Source: Acetoanaerobium pronyense (GTDB taxonomy: Bacteria; Bacillota; Clostridia; Peptostreptococcales; Filifactoraceae). Taken from it: a stretch of DNA of 64,000 nt. The DNA lies in NCBI RefSeq assembly GCF_017874355.1, contig NZ_JAGGLI010000014.1:17760-81759 (forward strand), given 5' to 3'. Below, piece by piece: positions 55,813-64,000 of this stretch (positions are counted from its first letter, which is position 1; the number at the start of each line of letters is the position of its first letter). A program made the translations under genes and the position numbers. The notes under the pieces are model-generated. The model searched no databases. It worked only from the letters and a program-made list of their open reading frames with translations, and was not told where the DNA came from.

Positions 55813-57558
55813 ATGAAAGTCAAAAACTTTAATCCAGAATATATTAATCTTACTAAATATCTGTTTTTTACGGGAAAGGGAGGAGTAGGAAAGACGTCTA
55901 CAGCCTGTGCACTAGCTGTTAAATTAGCAGATCAAGGGAAAAAAGTCATGCTCATTAGTACTGATCCTGCATCAAACCTTCAAGATGTATTTAACACAGA
56001 GCTTAATAATAAAGGAGTTCTTATAAAAGAAGTTCCAAATCTAGTTGTAGGAAATTTTGAACCAGAAAAAGCGGCCCAGGAATACAAAGAAAGTGTGATT
56101 GCTCCTTATAGAGGAAAGCTTCCAGAGGTAGTACTTAAAAATATGGAAGAACAACTTTCAGGTTCTTGTACTGTTGAAATAGCTGCATTTAACGAATTTT
56201 CTTCGTTTATAACTAATAAAGAGGCAGCAGAAAAATATGACCATATAATATTTGACACTGCCCCAACTGGACATACTTTAAGAATGCTACAGCTACCTTC
56301 AGCATGGACAAATTTTATTAGCGAAAATACCCATGGTGCTTCTTGTCTAGGTCAGTTATCTGGACTGGAAGACAAAAAAGAAATATATAAAGAGGCTGTA
56401 GAAAACGTAGCTAATGGTGAAAAAACCACACTGATGCTAGTATCTAGGCCAGAGATGACATCATTTAATGAAGCGGAAAGAGCATCTTTAGAGCTTCAAG
56501 AGATAGGCATAAAAAATCAGGTCTTAATAATAAATGGTTTACTTAAAGAATATGATGATGAACTTTCCACTTCTATTTATAACAAGCAAAAATTAGCACT
56601 TGATTCCCTTCCAAATGGCCTTAAAGAAATCAAATCCTTTGAAATACCTTTAAGACCTTATAATGTCACTGGGATAGAAAATATAAGAGCATTTTTTGAT
56701 AGTGACACTTTAAATCCAAGTACAGATATATTAAAAGTAGAGAATATACCTTCTCTAAAAAATGTAATAGATGATCTTTATAATTCAAATAAAAAAGTAA
56801 TTTTTACTATGGGAAAAGGTGGAGTAGGAAAGACAACTATAGCGGCAACTGTGGCTATGGAGCTTGCTAAAAAAGGTAAAAAAGTTCATCTTACAACCAC
56901 TGACCCTGATGCTCATTTGGATTTTGTCATAGACAGTAGTTATGGGATAACTATCAGCAGGATTGACGAGGAAAAAGAGCTTGAAAAATATAAAGAAGAT
57001 GTACTAGGCAAAGCTAGGGAAACTATGAGTGAAGATGACCTTGCTTATATAGAAGAGGATTTAAGATCTCCTTGTACTCAGGAAATAGCTGTATTTAGAG
57101 CTTTTGCAGAGATTATTGAAAAGTCTAAGGAAGAGATTGTTGTAATAGATACAGCACCGACGGGGCATACTCTACTTCTTCTTGATTCTACTCAAAGCTA
57201 TCATAGAGAAATACAAAGATCTCAAGGTGATATGCCAGAGTCAGTAAGGGAGCTATTGCCAAAGCTTAGAGATCACAAGCATACAGAGGTTTTAATCATA
57301 ACTCTTGCTGAAGCAACGCCAGTACATGAAGCTACAAGACTTAATGAAGATTTAGATAGAGCGGGAATTGGTGTAAAGTGGTGGATTATTAACTCTAGCT
57401 TTTATGCTACTAAGACTGAAAACAAGGTCTTAAAGGTAAAGGCTGGAAATGAAATAAGCTGGATTAATAAAGTAAATGAATTATCAAATGGTAATTTTGC
57501 AGCTATAAAGTGGATTTCGGATGAGGTAAAAGGGGAAAACTTAGCAAAGCTTTTATAA
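55813..57558 (+). CDS. arsA: ArsA arsenite-stimulated ATPase
   Basis: A 581-residue, two-domain ATPase that energises arsenite efflux. Each half carries a deviant Walker A (FFTGKGGVGKTSTA near residue 17, FTMGKGGVGKTTIAA near residue 333) and a DTAPTGHTL switch. Metal-site cysteines lie in GSCTVE, ASCLG and SPCTQE. ArsA normally pairs with ArsB; here the only pump gene is acr3, a combination also known in other bacteria. Confidence 0.94.
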   Translation: MKVKNFNPEYINLTKYLFFTGKGGVGKTSTACALAVKLADQGKKVMLISTDPASNLQDVFNTELNNKGVLIKEVPNLVVGNFEPEKAAQEYKESVIAPYRGKLPEVVLKNMEEQLSGSCTVEIAAFNEFSSFITNKEAAEKYDHIIFDTAPTGHTLRMLQLPSAWTNFISENTHGASCLGQLSGLEDKKEIYKEAVENVANGEKTTLMLVSRPEMTSFNEAERASLELQEIGIKNQVLIINGLLKEYDDELSTSIYNKQKLALDSLPNGLKEIKSFEIPLRPYNVTGIENIRAFFDSDTLNPSTDILKVENIPSLKNVIDDLYNSNKKVIFTMGKGGVGKTTIAATVAMELAKKGKKVHLTTTDPDAHLDFVIDSSYGITISRIDEEKELEKYKEDVLGKARETMSEDDLAYIEEDLRSPCTQEIAVFRAFAEIIEKSKEEIVVIDTAPTGHTLLLLDSTQSYHREIQRSQGDMPESVRELLPKLRDHKHTEVLIITLAEATPVHEATRLNEDLDRAGIGVKWWIINSSFYATKTENKVLKVKAGNEISWINKVNELSNGNFAAIKWISDEVKGENLAKLL

Positions 57559-57566
57559 AACAAAGG

Positions 57567-57902
57567 GTGATTAAAATAGAAGATAAGATAGAAATATTCA
57601 AGGCATTGAGTGATAAAAACAGACTACTGATATTAGATATGCTTTCCTGTGGAGAGCTATGTGCATGTGACATTATGGATGGGCTGAGTCTTACACAGCC
57701 CACTATATCACATCATATGAAGATGCTTTTAAAGTCTGATTTAGTAAGAAGCAGAAAAGAAGGTAAATGGGTATTTTACTCTATAAATCAGGAAAAAGTA
57801 AATGACATTGAGGATTTTATTAAAGCGCTAACTTCTCCAAAGGAAGAATGCATATGTAAAGGTTATGATACGGACTGTATAAAAATAGAAAAGGTTATTT
57901 AA
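57567..57902 (+). CDS. arsR: ArsR-family arsenic-responsive repressor
   Basis: A 111-residue winged-helix repressor that leaves its operator on binding arsenite. The metal site is GELCACDI (ELCxC) in the alpha3 helix, and TQPTISHHMKMLLKSDLV is the recognition helix. The end has extra cysteines (ECICKGYDTDC) that may bind a metal. Start unclear: GTG 57567 is in the best ribosome-site-like stretch (AAAGGGTGA), so an ATT or ATA a few codons later may be used instead. It lies third in the operon rather than first. Confidence 0.88.
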   Translation: MIKIEDKIEIFKALSDKNRLLILDMLSCGELCACDIMDGLSLTQPTISHHMKMLLKSDLVRSRKEGKWVFYSINQEKVNDIEDFIKALTSPKEECICKGYDTDCIKIEKVI

Positions 57903-57945
57903 TTAAATCTATTCAACTAAAAAAAATTATATTAGGAGGCTTATT

Positions 57946-58347
57946 ATGAAGAAAAAGGTAGCTTTTGTATGTGTACACAACTCATGTAGATCACAGATGG
58001 CAGAGGGTTGGGCAAAAAAATTAGGAAGTCATGTTCTTGAAGTATACTCTGCTGGAACTGAAGAATATAAAGAAGTAAAACCGGGAGCAGTGCAGGTAAT
58101 GGAAGAGGCTGGAATAGATATGAGTGAGCATTACCCTAAGCTACTTTCTGATATTCCAGCAGAACTTGATATATTGATAACTATGGGCTGTAACGTAGTA
58201 TGTCCATTTGTTCCATCTAGTCATAGCGAAGATTGGGGACTCGAAGATCCATCTGGAGGGCCTATAGAAGACTTTAGAAATACTAGAGATATAATTAAAG
58301 AAAAAGTGGAAGATTTAATTAAAAGAGTGGAAAATAATGAGATTTAG
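57946..58347 (+). CDS. arsC: Arsenate reductase ArsC (thioredoxin-coupled, LMW-phosphatase fold)
   Basis: Reduces arsenate to arsenite for export. The phosphatase loop CVHNSCR is near residue 9, with further cysteines in MGCNVVCPFVP that form the Cys relay, and LEDPSGG carries the catalytic aspartate. 133 residues. GGAGG lies before the ATG. Confidence 0.94.
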   Translation: MKKKVAFVCVHNSCRSQMAEGWAKKLGSHVLEVYSAGTEEYKEVKPGAVQVMEEAGIDMSEHYPKLLSDIPAELDILITMGCNVVCPFVPSSHSEDWGLEDPSGGPIEDFRNTRDIIKEKVEDLIKRVENNEI

Positions 58348-58382
58348 AAAGTAAAAATACACAATAGATACAGGAGGAAAAA

Positions 58383-59438
58383 ATGATTAATGAAAATCCA
58401 AAAGATCAAGGTAAAGGCCTAGGTTTTTTTGAGAGATATTTAACTATATGGGTAGCAGCCTGCATAGTAATAGGGGTAGCTATAGGACAGATATTACCTA
58501 TAGTACCTCAAACATTAAGTAGATTCACCTATTATGAAATTTCTATTCCAGTAGCTTTATTAATTTGGCTTATGATTTATCCAATGATGTTAAAGATAGA
58601 CTTTACAAGTATTGTAGAGGCTACAAAAAAGCCAAAGGGATTAATAGTTACATGTACGACAAACTGGCTTATAAAACCGTTTACAATGTATTTAATAGCA
58701 GCTTTTTTCTTGAAAGTAGTTTTTTCAGCACTTATTCCTGAATCCCTTGCAAATGAATATCTAGCAGGTGCGATTATTCTTGGAGCAGCACCTTGCACAG
58801 CTATGGTATTTGTATGGAGTCATCTAACAAAGGGAGATGCAGCCTATACACTAGTTCAGGTAGCTGTTAATGACATCATTTTATTATTCGCCTTTACGCC
58901 TATAGTGGCTTTTTTACTTGGAGTTACAGACGTATTTGTACCATACGGCACATTATTTTTATCTGTAGTACTTTTTATTATAATTCCCCTTGCAGGAGGA
59001 TTTTTCTCAAGAAAATTAATTATAGAAAAGCATGGTATGGATTATTTTGAAAATGTATTTTTAAAGAAATTTGACAATGTGACTATTGTAGGACTTTTAC
59101 TTACTCTAGTTATTATATTTACTTTCCAAGGAGATGTAATATTAAGTAATCCACTTCATATAGCACTAATTGCCATACCTCTTACTATTCAGACTCTGTT
59201 TATATTCCTTATTGCATACGGGTGGGCAAGAGCCTGGAAGCTACCTCATAGCGTAGCAGCACCTGCAGGAATGATAGGGGCAAGTAATTTCTTTGAGCTT
59301 GCAGTAGCTGTTGCTATATCCCTATTTGGATTAAACTCAGGAGCAACACTTGCTACAGTTGTAGGAGTACTAGTTGAAGTGCCTGTAATGCTAGGACTGG
59401 TTAAAATTGCTAATAACACAAGACACTGGTTTGGATAA
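58383..59438 (+). CDS. acr3: Acr3 arsenite efflux permease
   Basis: Ten-helix exporter of the BART superfamily, 351 residues. The conserved cysteine is in LGAAPCTAMVFVWSHLTKGD (helix 4), and PAGMIGASNFFELAVAVAI has the second conserved glutamate region of helix 9. AGGAGG lies before the ATG. It is the last ars gene; no clear terminator follows before the next promoter at 59458. Confidence 0.95.
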   Translation: MINENPKDQGKGLGFFERYLTIWVAACIVIGVAIGQILPIVPQTLSRFTYYEISIPVALLIWLMIYPMMLKIDFTSIVEATKKPKGLIVTCTTNWLIKPFTMYLIAAFFLKVVFSALIPESLANEYLAGAIILGAAPCTAMVFVWSHLTKGDAAYTLVQVAVNDIILLFAFTPIVAFLLGVTDVFVPYGTLFLSVVLFIIIPLAGGFFSRKLIIEKHGMDYFENVFLKKFDNVTIVGLLLTLVIIFTFQGDVILSNPLHIALIAIPLTIQTLFIFLIAYGWARAWKLPHSVAAPAGMIGASNFFELAVAVAISLFGLNSGATLATVVGVLVEVPVMLGLVKIANNTRHWFG

Positions 59439-59457
59439 TATTCTTTAAATAAAAATG

Positions 59458-59486
59458 TTGCACTATATAAAAAACTGTAGTAGTAT
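59458..59486 (+). promoter_or_regulatory. Promoter of the methionine operon
   Basis: TTGCAC (59458-59463), 17-bp spacer, TAGTAT (59481-59486). The predicted start is about 20 nt before the SAM aptamer. Confidence 0.65.
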
Positions 59487-59511
59487 ATAAAAAACTAAAT
59501 ATCAAATAAAA

Positions 59512-59612
59512 CAACTTATCAAGAGTGGTGGAGGGACTGGCCCTGTGAAACCCGGCAAAGGCGAAAGCTAGTGCTAAATCCTGCAGACATTATGTCTGGA
59601 AGATAAGTGTTG
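59512..59612 (+). promoter_or_regulatory. SAM-I riboswitch (S box)
   Basis: The aptamer is closed by CAACTTATC (59512-59520) with GATAAGT-GTTG (59602-59612). Inside are AAGAGTGGTGGAGGGACTGG, CCCTGTGAAACCCGGCAA and GTGCTAAATCCTGCAGAC, the S-box consensus in order. High SAM should favour the downstream terminator and switch off metY-metA-hom. Confidence 0.96.
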
Positions 59613-59631
59613 TGTTATAGATTGAAACTAT

Positions 59632-59661
59632 AGCCGCACTTATAATAGTGTGGCTTTTTTA
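59632..59661 (+). terminator. SAM-riboswitch terminator
   Basis: AGCCGCACT (59632-59640) pairs with AGTGTGGCT (59647-59655) and runs into T. A competing pairing of TATAG (59616-59620) with CTATA is the likely antiterminator arm. Confidence 0.85.
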
Positions 59662-59705
59662 ATGCCACCAAACTTAAAAAATATTAAGAAAAGAGGTATT
59701 AAATT

Positions 59706-60980
59706 ATGGAAAATTATTCACAGGAAACATTATGCGTACAGGCAGGTTATGAAGCTAAAAATGGTGAGCCTAGAATACTTCCTATAGTTCAATCTACTAC
59801 CTATAAGTATGATGATGCAGATGAAGTGGGAAAACTATTTGATTTAGAGGCTGAGGGCCATATGTATTCAAGGATAAGCAACCCAACTGTAGGTGCACTT
59901 GAAAATAAGATTACAGTACTTGAAGGTGGGATAGGAGCCCTAGCTACATCTTCAGGGCAATCAGCGAATCTAATTGCCATACTTACAATATGCAGTGCAA
60001 ACGAACACGTACTTGCACTTTCAAATCTTTATGGCGGGACCTTTACATTATTTACATCAACTTTGAAAAAAATGGGGATAGAGGCAACTTTTGTAGACCA
60101 TAAGGCTTCATCTTCAGAAATTCAGTCTCATATAAAAGATAATACAAAACTAATTTTTGCTGAAACAATAGGAAATCCAGGGGTGGATGTGCTTGATATA
60201 GAGACTATTGCAAATATAGCCCATGAAAATAGTATACCTCTTGTTGTTGACAATACCTTCGCAACTCCATATCTTTGCAGACCTTTTGATTTTGGAGCTG
60301 ATATAGTGACCCACTCTACTACAAAATATTTAGATGGTCATGCTACAAGTGTAGGTGGAATCATAGTAGATAGTGGAAAATTTGACTGGGAAAAAAGCGG
60401 AAAATTCCCGCACCTCACAAGTCAAGATCCAACCTATCATGGACTTAGCTATACTGAAAAATTTAAAGAAGCTGCATATATAGTAAAGGCTAGAGTGGCT
60501 TTTTTGAGGGATATGGGAAATACTATGAGTCCATTTAATGCATTCTTGACTAATATAGGAGCAGAGACTTTGGCTCTAAGGATGGAAAGGCATAGCGAAA
60601 ATGCATTTAAGATTGCAAAATTTTTGGAAAATCATCCTAATGTGTCATGGATTAATTATCCTCTTTTGGAATCTAGTGAAAGCTATGAATTAGCAAAGAA
60701 ATACTTGAAAAAGGGTGCAAGTGGAATCATATCTTTTGGAATAAAAGGGGGAGCTAAAGAAGGTAAGAAATTCATCAATTCCCTTGAACTTGCAAGCCTT
60801 GTAGTACATGTTGGAGATATAAGAACTCATGTACTTCATCCTGCAAGCATGACCCATAGACAGCTATCAGAAGATCAGCAGATAAAAGCAGGGATTAAAC
60901 CAGATATGATTAGATTATCTGTTGGAATAGAAAATGTAGATGACATAATAAGGGATTTAGATAAAGCTCTTAGATCCTAG
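59706..60980 (+). CDS. metY: O-acetylhomoserine sulfhydrylase MetY
   Basis: PLP enzyme joining sulfide to O-acetylhomoserine to give homocysteine. YSRISNPTVGALE and the PLP lysine in HSTTKYLDGHATSVGG mark the Cys/Met-metabolism family; the 424-residue length with the insertion before VVHVGDIRTHVLHPASMTHR is the MetY type rather than cystathionine synthase. AGAGG lies before the ATG. Confidence 0.93.
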   Translation: MENYSQETLCVQAGYEAKNGEPRILPIVQSTTYKYDDADEVGKLFDLEAEGHMYSRISNPTVGALENKITVLEGGIGALATSSGQSANLIAILTICSANEHVLALSNLYGGTFTLFTSTLKKMGIEATFVDHKASSSEIQSHIKDNTKLIFAETIGNPGVDVLDIETIANIAHENSIPLVVDNTFATPYLCRPFDFGADIVTHSTTKYLDGHATSVGGIIVDSGKFDWEKSGKFPHLTSQDPTYHGLSYTEKFKEAAYIVKARVAFLRDMGNTMSPFNAFLTNIGAETLALRMERHSENAFKIAKFLENHPNVSWINYPLLESSESYELAKKYLKKGASGIISFGIKGGAKEGKKFINSLELASLVVHVGDIRTHVLHPASMTHRQLSEDQQIKAGIKPDMIRLSVGIENVDDIIRDLDKALRS

Positions 60981-60998
60981 TCTTGAGGAGGAGAAAAT

Positions 60999-61928
60999 AT
61001 GCCAGTAATAGTGCCGCATGACCTTCCTGCAAAACAAATTCTCTTAAAAGAAAATATATTTGTAATGAACGAAAAAAGAGCAGAGTCTCAGGATATAAGG
61101 CCTCTTAAAATAGCAGTAGTCAATCTTATGCCTACTAAAATAGAAACAGAGACTCAGCTTATTAGAATGCTTTCCAATACCCCATTACAGGTGAACATAG
61201 ATCTTATTAGAACTTCAACCTATCAAAGTAAAAATATAGGTGAAGAGCATCTAAAAAAATTTTACAAGACATTTGAAGATATCAAATACAAAAAATATGA
61301 TGCCATGATAATTACAGGAGCACCTGTGGAAAAGCTTGACTATTTAGAGGTTAATTACTGGGAAGAGTTAAAAGAGATAATGGATTATGCAAGAGAAAAT
61401 GTATACTCTACAATGTTCATTTGCTGGGCATCTCAGGCAGCACTTTATCACTACTATGGAGTAGATAAATATGCCTTAGATAAAAAAATATTTGGTGTAT
61501 TTGAAAATAAAATAAATAAAGAAAGTGTTCTTACTAGAGGATTCGACAAATATTTTTATGCACCTCAATCAAGATATACCTATTGCAAAGAAGAAGATAT
61601 TGAAACAATAGAAGACATTGATATCATTGCAAAATCAGAAGAGGCAGGATTTCATATAGCAGCGACCAAGGACAATAGATTTATATTTATATCAGGACAT
61701 TGCGAATATGATGAAGATACATTAGATAGAGAATACAAAAGAGATAAAGGTATGGGGCTTGCTATAGAAATTCCTAAAAACTACTATGAGGATGATGACT
61801 CTAGTAAAGATATTATAGTAAGATGGAAATCCCATGGAAATCTTCTTTTTAGCAACTGGTTAAACTACTGCGTATATCAAGAAACACCGTACGATATTAA
61901 AAAAATAGATAACAAAGTCTTTAAATAA
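60999..61928 (+). CDS. metA: Homoserine O-acetyltransferase, MetA fold
   Basis: Activates homoserine for MetY. The MetA fold is marked by PTKIETETQLIRML, catalytic cysteine in FICWASQAALYHYYGVDKY and the His-Glu pair in FISGHCEYD. Glu111 in TGAPVE is the residue known to favour acetyl-CoA; E. coli succinyltransferase has glycine there. This fits the downstream use of acetylhomoserine by MetY. 309 residues. GAGGAG lies before the ATG. Confidence 0.92.
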   Translation: MPVIVPHDLPAKQILLKENIFVMNEKRAESQDIRPLKIAVVNLMPTKIETETQLIRMLSNTPLQVNIDLIRTSTYQSKNIGEEHLKKFYKTFEDIKYKKYDAMIITGAPVEKLDYLEVNYWEELKEIMDYARENVYSTMFICWASQAALYHYYGVDKYALDKKIFGVFENKINKESVLTRGFDKYFYAPQSRYTYCKEEDIETIEDIDIIAKSEEAGFHIAATKDNRFIFISGHCEYDEDTLDREYKRDKGMGLAIEIPKNYYEDDDSSKDIIVRWKSHGNLLFSNWLNYCVYQETPYDIKKIDNKVFK

Positions 61929-61945
61929 AAAGGGGGGCTGTAGTA

Positions 61946-62923
61946 GTGGAGAAAATTCAAATAGCAGTATTAGGTCTTGGAACAGTAGGTAGTGGAGTAA
62001 AGAATATACTTCAAGAGAAAAAAGAATTATTAAAGGAAAGAATTTTTCAAAAAACTGGTCTTGAAAGGGAAATTGAGATAAAAAAAATTTTAATCAGAGA
62101 TATAAACAAGGTCTATGATGTAGATAAAGAACTATTGACTGAAGACTTTGAGGATATATTAAATGACGATGATATAAAAATAGTTGTAGAATTAATAGGA
62201 GGAAATCAGCCTGCTACAGACTATATGATTAAGGCTATGAAAGCTAATAAGAATGTAATAACTGCAAACAAACTAGTTATTGCAAAATCAAATGGATTAC
62301 TAGAAAAAGTTGCTAAAGAAAACGATGTAAGATTTATGTATGAAGCTAGCGTAGCAGGAACTGTACCAGTCATAAAAGTAATCAATGATTCCCTTGTAGG
62401 AAATAGTATAAGCAAGATATCAGGGATTGTAAACGGAACTACAAACTATATACTTAGCAAAATGACAAATGAGAATAAAAGCTTTGAAGAAGCATTAAAA
62501 TCTGCCCAAGATTTGGGGTTTGCAGAAAGTGATCCTAGCTCTGATATTGACGGTGACGATTCGCTTTATAAAATTGCAATACTATCAAAGCTAGCCTTTA
62601 GTACAGAAATTGATTTAGAAAAAATAAGTAAACAAGGGATAAGACATATAACTAAAACAGATATAGAAAATGCAAAAAATAGTAATAAGAGAATTAAATT
62701 CTTAGCTCAGGCTGAAAAAAAAGAAGGGAAAGTTGTGATTTCTGTTTCTCCTGTAGAGATAGATTCAAAACATCCTCTAGCTAATGTAGAAGGAGCTATG
62801 AACGCAGTATGTATTAGCTGTGACAATGCAGGAGAAATAATGCTCCAAGGTGCAGGAGCAGGCTCAAGGCCTACTGCAAGCGCCGTGGTTAGTGACATTT
62901 TTTCAGTAGCATCCAAATTATAA
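61946..62923 (+). CDS. hom: Homoserine dehydrogenase lacking the ACT domain
   Basis: NAD(P)-dependent reduction of aspartate semialdehyde to homoserine. The Rossmann start AVLGLGTVGSGV, TANKLVIAK, GTTNYILSKM, GFAESDPSSDIDGDD and the end GAGAGSRPTASAVVSDI are all present. It stops just after the catalytic domain at 325 residues, whereas many bacterial enzymes run on to about 430 with an ACT threonine sensor. Start GTG 61946 behind GGGGGG. Control is probably by the SAM riboswitch rather than threonine. Confidence 0.93.
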   Translation: MEKIQIAVLGLGTVGSGVKNILQEKKELLKERIFQKTGLEREIEIKKILIRDINKVYDVDKELLTEDFEDILNDDDIKIVVELIGGNQPATDYMIKAMKANKNVITANKLVIAKSNGLLEKVAKENDVRFMYEASVAGTVPVIKVINDSLVGNSISKISGIVNGTTNYILSKMTNENKSFEEALKSAQDLGFAESDPSSDIDGDDSLYKIAILSKLAFSTEIDLEKISKQGIRHITKTDIENAKNSNKRIKFLAQAEKKEGKVVISVSPVEIDSKHPLANVEGAMNAVCISCDNAGEIMLQGAGAGSRPTASAVVSDIFSVASKL

Positions 62924-62929
62924 TAGTAA

Positions 62930-62974
62930 GGTTATATAGTTTCCTTTTTATTCATGAAGGGAAACTATATAGCC
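62930..62974. repeat. Inverted repeat between hom and bioB, possible terminator
   Basis: GGTTATATAGTTTCC (62930-62944) pairs with GGAAACTATATAGCC (62960-62974), one G-T pair. It covers the last codons of bioB. Neither side has a strong T-tract, so it may be a weak bidirectional terminator. Confidence 0.5.
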
Positions 62975-63907
62975 AAGATCATCTATCATTTTCATATCAT
63001 CATCTATAGTAATTCCATCTGTAGTAAGCATGTCTCCTGATATAGCTCCATTAGCCCCTCCTAAAAAACAAGATCTTCCTTTGTCCTCAAGAAGTCCTCT
63101 TCCACCAGCTAGACGAATAGATGCCTTTTGATTTAAAAATCTATATATTGCTATGATTCTTCGCATTTCGTTTGTTGAAAGTAGGGACATGTTTTCATAA
63201 GGGGTGTTAGGTATAGGATTTAGCATATTAACAGGTATGGAGTTTACATTTAAATCCCTTATACTTAAAGCCATATCTATTCTATCTTCATAGCTTTCAC
63301 CAAGGCCCATAATTCCTCCGCTGCAAACATCAAGTCCAGCATTTTGAGCTGCTTTTATAGCAGTAATCTTATCCTCGAAGCTATGAGTTGTACATATGTT
63401 TGGAAAATTATTTTTTGAAGTTTCTAGATTGTTATGTATCCTTGTCACACCAGAAGCTTTTAAAACAGAAAACTCAGATTCACTTAAAAGCCCAGGCGAT
63501 GCGCAGACTTTGATATTAGATTTTTTTCCTATTTCTTGAACGCTCTCACAGACTCTTTCAATCTCTTGATGATTTAAAGCTCTTCCAGAAGCTACTATAG
63601 AGTATCTAAGGACACCTTTTTTATCATTATATATAGCCTGCTTTAGGAGTTCTTTCTTAGAAAGTAGCTCGTAAGACTCGACAGCTGTATCATAAAAAGA
63701 GGATTGAGCGCAGTATTTACAGTCCTCAGTGCATTTTCCGCTTTTTCCATTAATTATTGTACAAATATCAAAATTATTTCCACAAAAATGAGCTCTAATT
63801 TCGTTGGCGGCTTTTGAAAGCTCATCTATATCTACATCAAGGAGTAAAAGAGCTTCATCTTTTCCTATAAGTTCTCCATCAATAATTTTATCTTTAAGTA
63901 AGTTTAC
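62948..63907 (-). CDS. bioB: Biotin synthase BioB, reading frame without a standard start codon
   Basis: Radical SAM enzyme that inserts sulfur into dethiobiotin. The frame is open from 63907 down to the stop at 62948 (319 codons). The [4Fe-4S] motif CTEDCKYCAQSS is coded at 63733-63698; KVCASPGLL, HNNLETS, CSGGIMGLGES and RLAGGRG follow, so the domain is complete. A GTG at 63446-63448 lies in mid-domain and cannot be the real start. No ATG, GTG or TTG lies upstream in frame: the N-terminus reads V-N-L-L-K-D-K-I-I-D-G-E-L after a TAA at 63908-63910, with GTA where a start is expected and no ribosome site. An ATT start (63881-63886), a lesion or an insertion junction is possible. Confidence 0.85.
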   Translation of the reverse strand, partial: VNLLKDKIIDGELIGKDEALLLLDVDIDELSKAANEIRAHFCGNNFDICTIINGKSGKCTEDCKYCAQSSFYDTAVESYELLSKKELLKQAIYNDKKGVLRYSIVASGRALNHQEIERVCESVQEIGKKSNIKVCASPGLLSESEFSVLKASGVTRIHNNLETSKNNFPNICTTHSFEDKITAIKAAQNAGLDVCSGGIMGLGESYEDRIDMALSIRDLNVNSIPVNMLNPIPNTPYENMSLLSTNEMRRIIAIYRFLNQKASIRLAGGRGLLEDKGRSCFLGGANGAISGDMLTTDGITIDDDMKMIDDLGYIVSLHE

Positions 63908-64000
63908 TTAAACTTCGCACACAAATAAAACCTATGAACCTTGAAAATTCAATAATTGACAGATTAATAGTATACTTTAGACATATAAAACAAGCTTTTC
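63908..64000. other. AT-rich end region upstream of bioB
   Basis: No gene is seen in these bases. It holds an inverted repeat AAGTTTA-CT-TAAACTT just before bioB (63901-63916 region) that could be an operator, and a TTGACA at 63956-63961 on the plus strand without a clear -10. The bioB promoter is not recognisable here. Confidence 0.4.

Noticed and set aside
62948..63448. BioB starting at GTG 63446-63448
   Set aside because: That would remove the radical SAM cysteine motif, although the same frame continues upstream through it without a stop.

Overview
This is an AT-rich stretch of chromosome from a Gram-positive anaerobe. The strong AGGAGG ribosome sites, the Firmicute-type LexA box, the oxygen-independent (cobalt-early, Cbi-type) cobalamin pathway, the SAM and cobalamin riboswitches and the Acr3-type arsenic operon all point to class Clostridia. 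An amino-acid-fermenting Peptostreptococcaceae-like organism is a reasonable but unproven guess. Genes are tightly packed. I saw no prophage, transposase, CRISPR array, rRNA or tRNA.

Layout: (1) 1-6.6 kb is the 3' part of a glycogen operon (glgD end, glgA, glgP, GH13 amylase). (2) 6.6-12.5 kb holds a DEAD-box helicase, a PilZ protein, FxsA-like and YibE/F membrane proteins, a corrinoid adenosyltransferase, a HAD phosphatase and an unknown protein. (3) 12.6-32.4 kb is one cobalamin-riboswitch-controlled operon. It holds cbiA, cbiB, an unknown membrane protein, cobD, a PduX-like kinase, cbiC-D-E-T-L-F-G-H-J, then hemA, sirC, hemC, a cobA-hemD fusion, hemB, hemL and degV. These genes run from glutamyl-tRNA to uroporphyrinogen III, precorrin-2 and cobyrinate diamide, and they supply the aminopropanol arm. 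The cobalt chelatase, cbiP and the nucleotide-loop genes are not in the window. No haem-branch gene is present either, so the tetrapyrrole genes here look dedicated to corrinoid (and perhaps sirohaem). (4) 32.5-39.9 kb carries surE, a macro-domain protein, a DMT transporter, sbcD-sbcC and a P-loop kinase.

(5) 39.9-45.1 kb is the most unusual region. A second cobalamin riboswitch on the minus strand, with a near-consensus promoter and two successive terminators, lies upstream of an unknown membrane protein. Its promoter shares its -35 region with the oppositely directed promoter of a voltage-gated-type K+ channel, which is followed by trkH and trkA on the minus strand. (6) 45.3-55.2 kb is a set of single genes: nitroreductase, CGGC-domain protein, a frameshifted soluble chemoreceptor with a CZB domain, SelO, a GNAT-like protein, a LexA-boxed Y-family polymerase with a YolD-like partner, an ASCH protein, a sodium:solute symporter, a ProX-type deacylase and a deoxynucleotidase. 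(7) 55.3-59.4 kb is an arsenic operon (arsD-arsA-arsR-arsC-acr3) with two ArsR-like operators at its promoter. (8) 59.4-62.9 kb is a SAM-riboswitch-controlled methionine operon (metY-metA-hom) in which MetA has the residue expected for an acetyltransferase and Hom lacks an ACT domain. (9) 62.9-64 kb holds bioB on the minus strand, with an intact reading frame but no recognisable start codon.

All calls rest on reading the sequence and on knowledge of the families. No database search or folding calculation was run.
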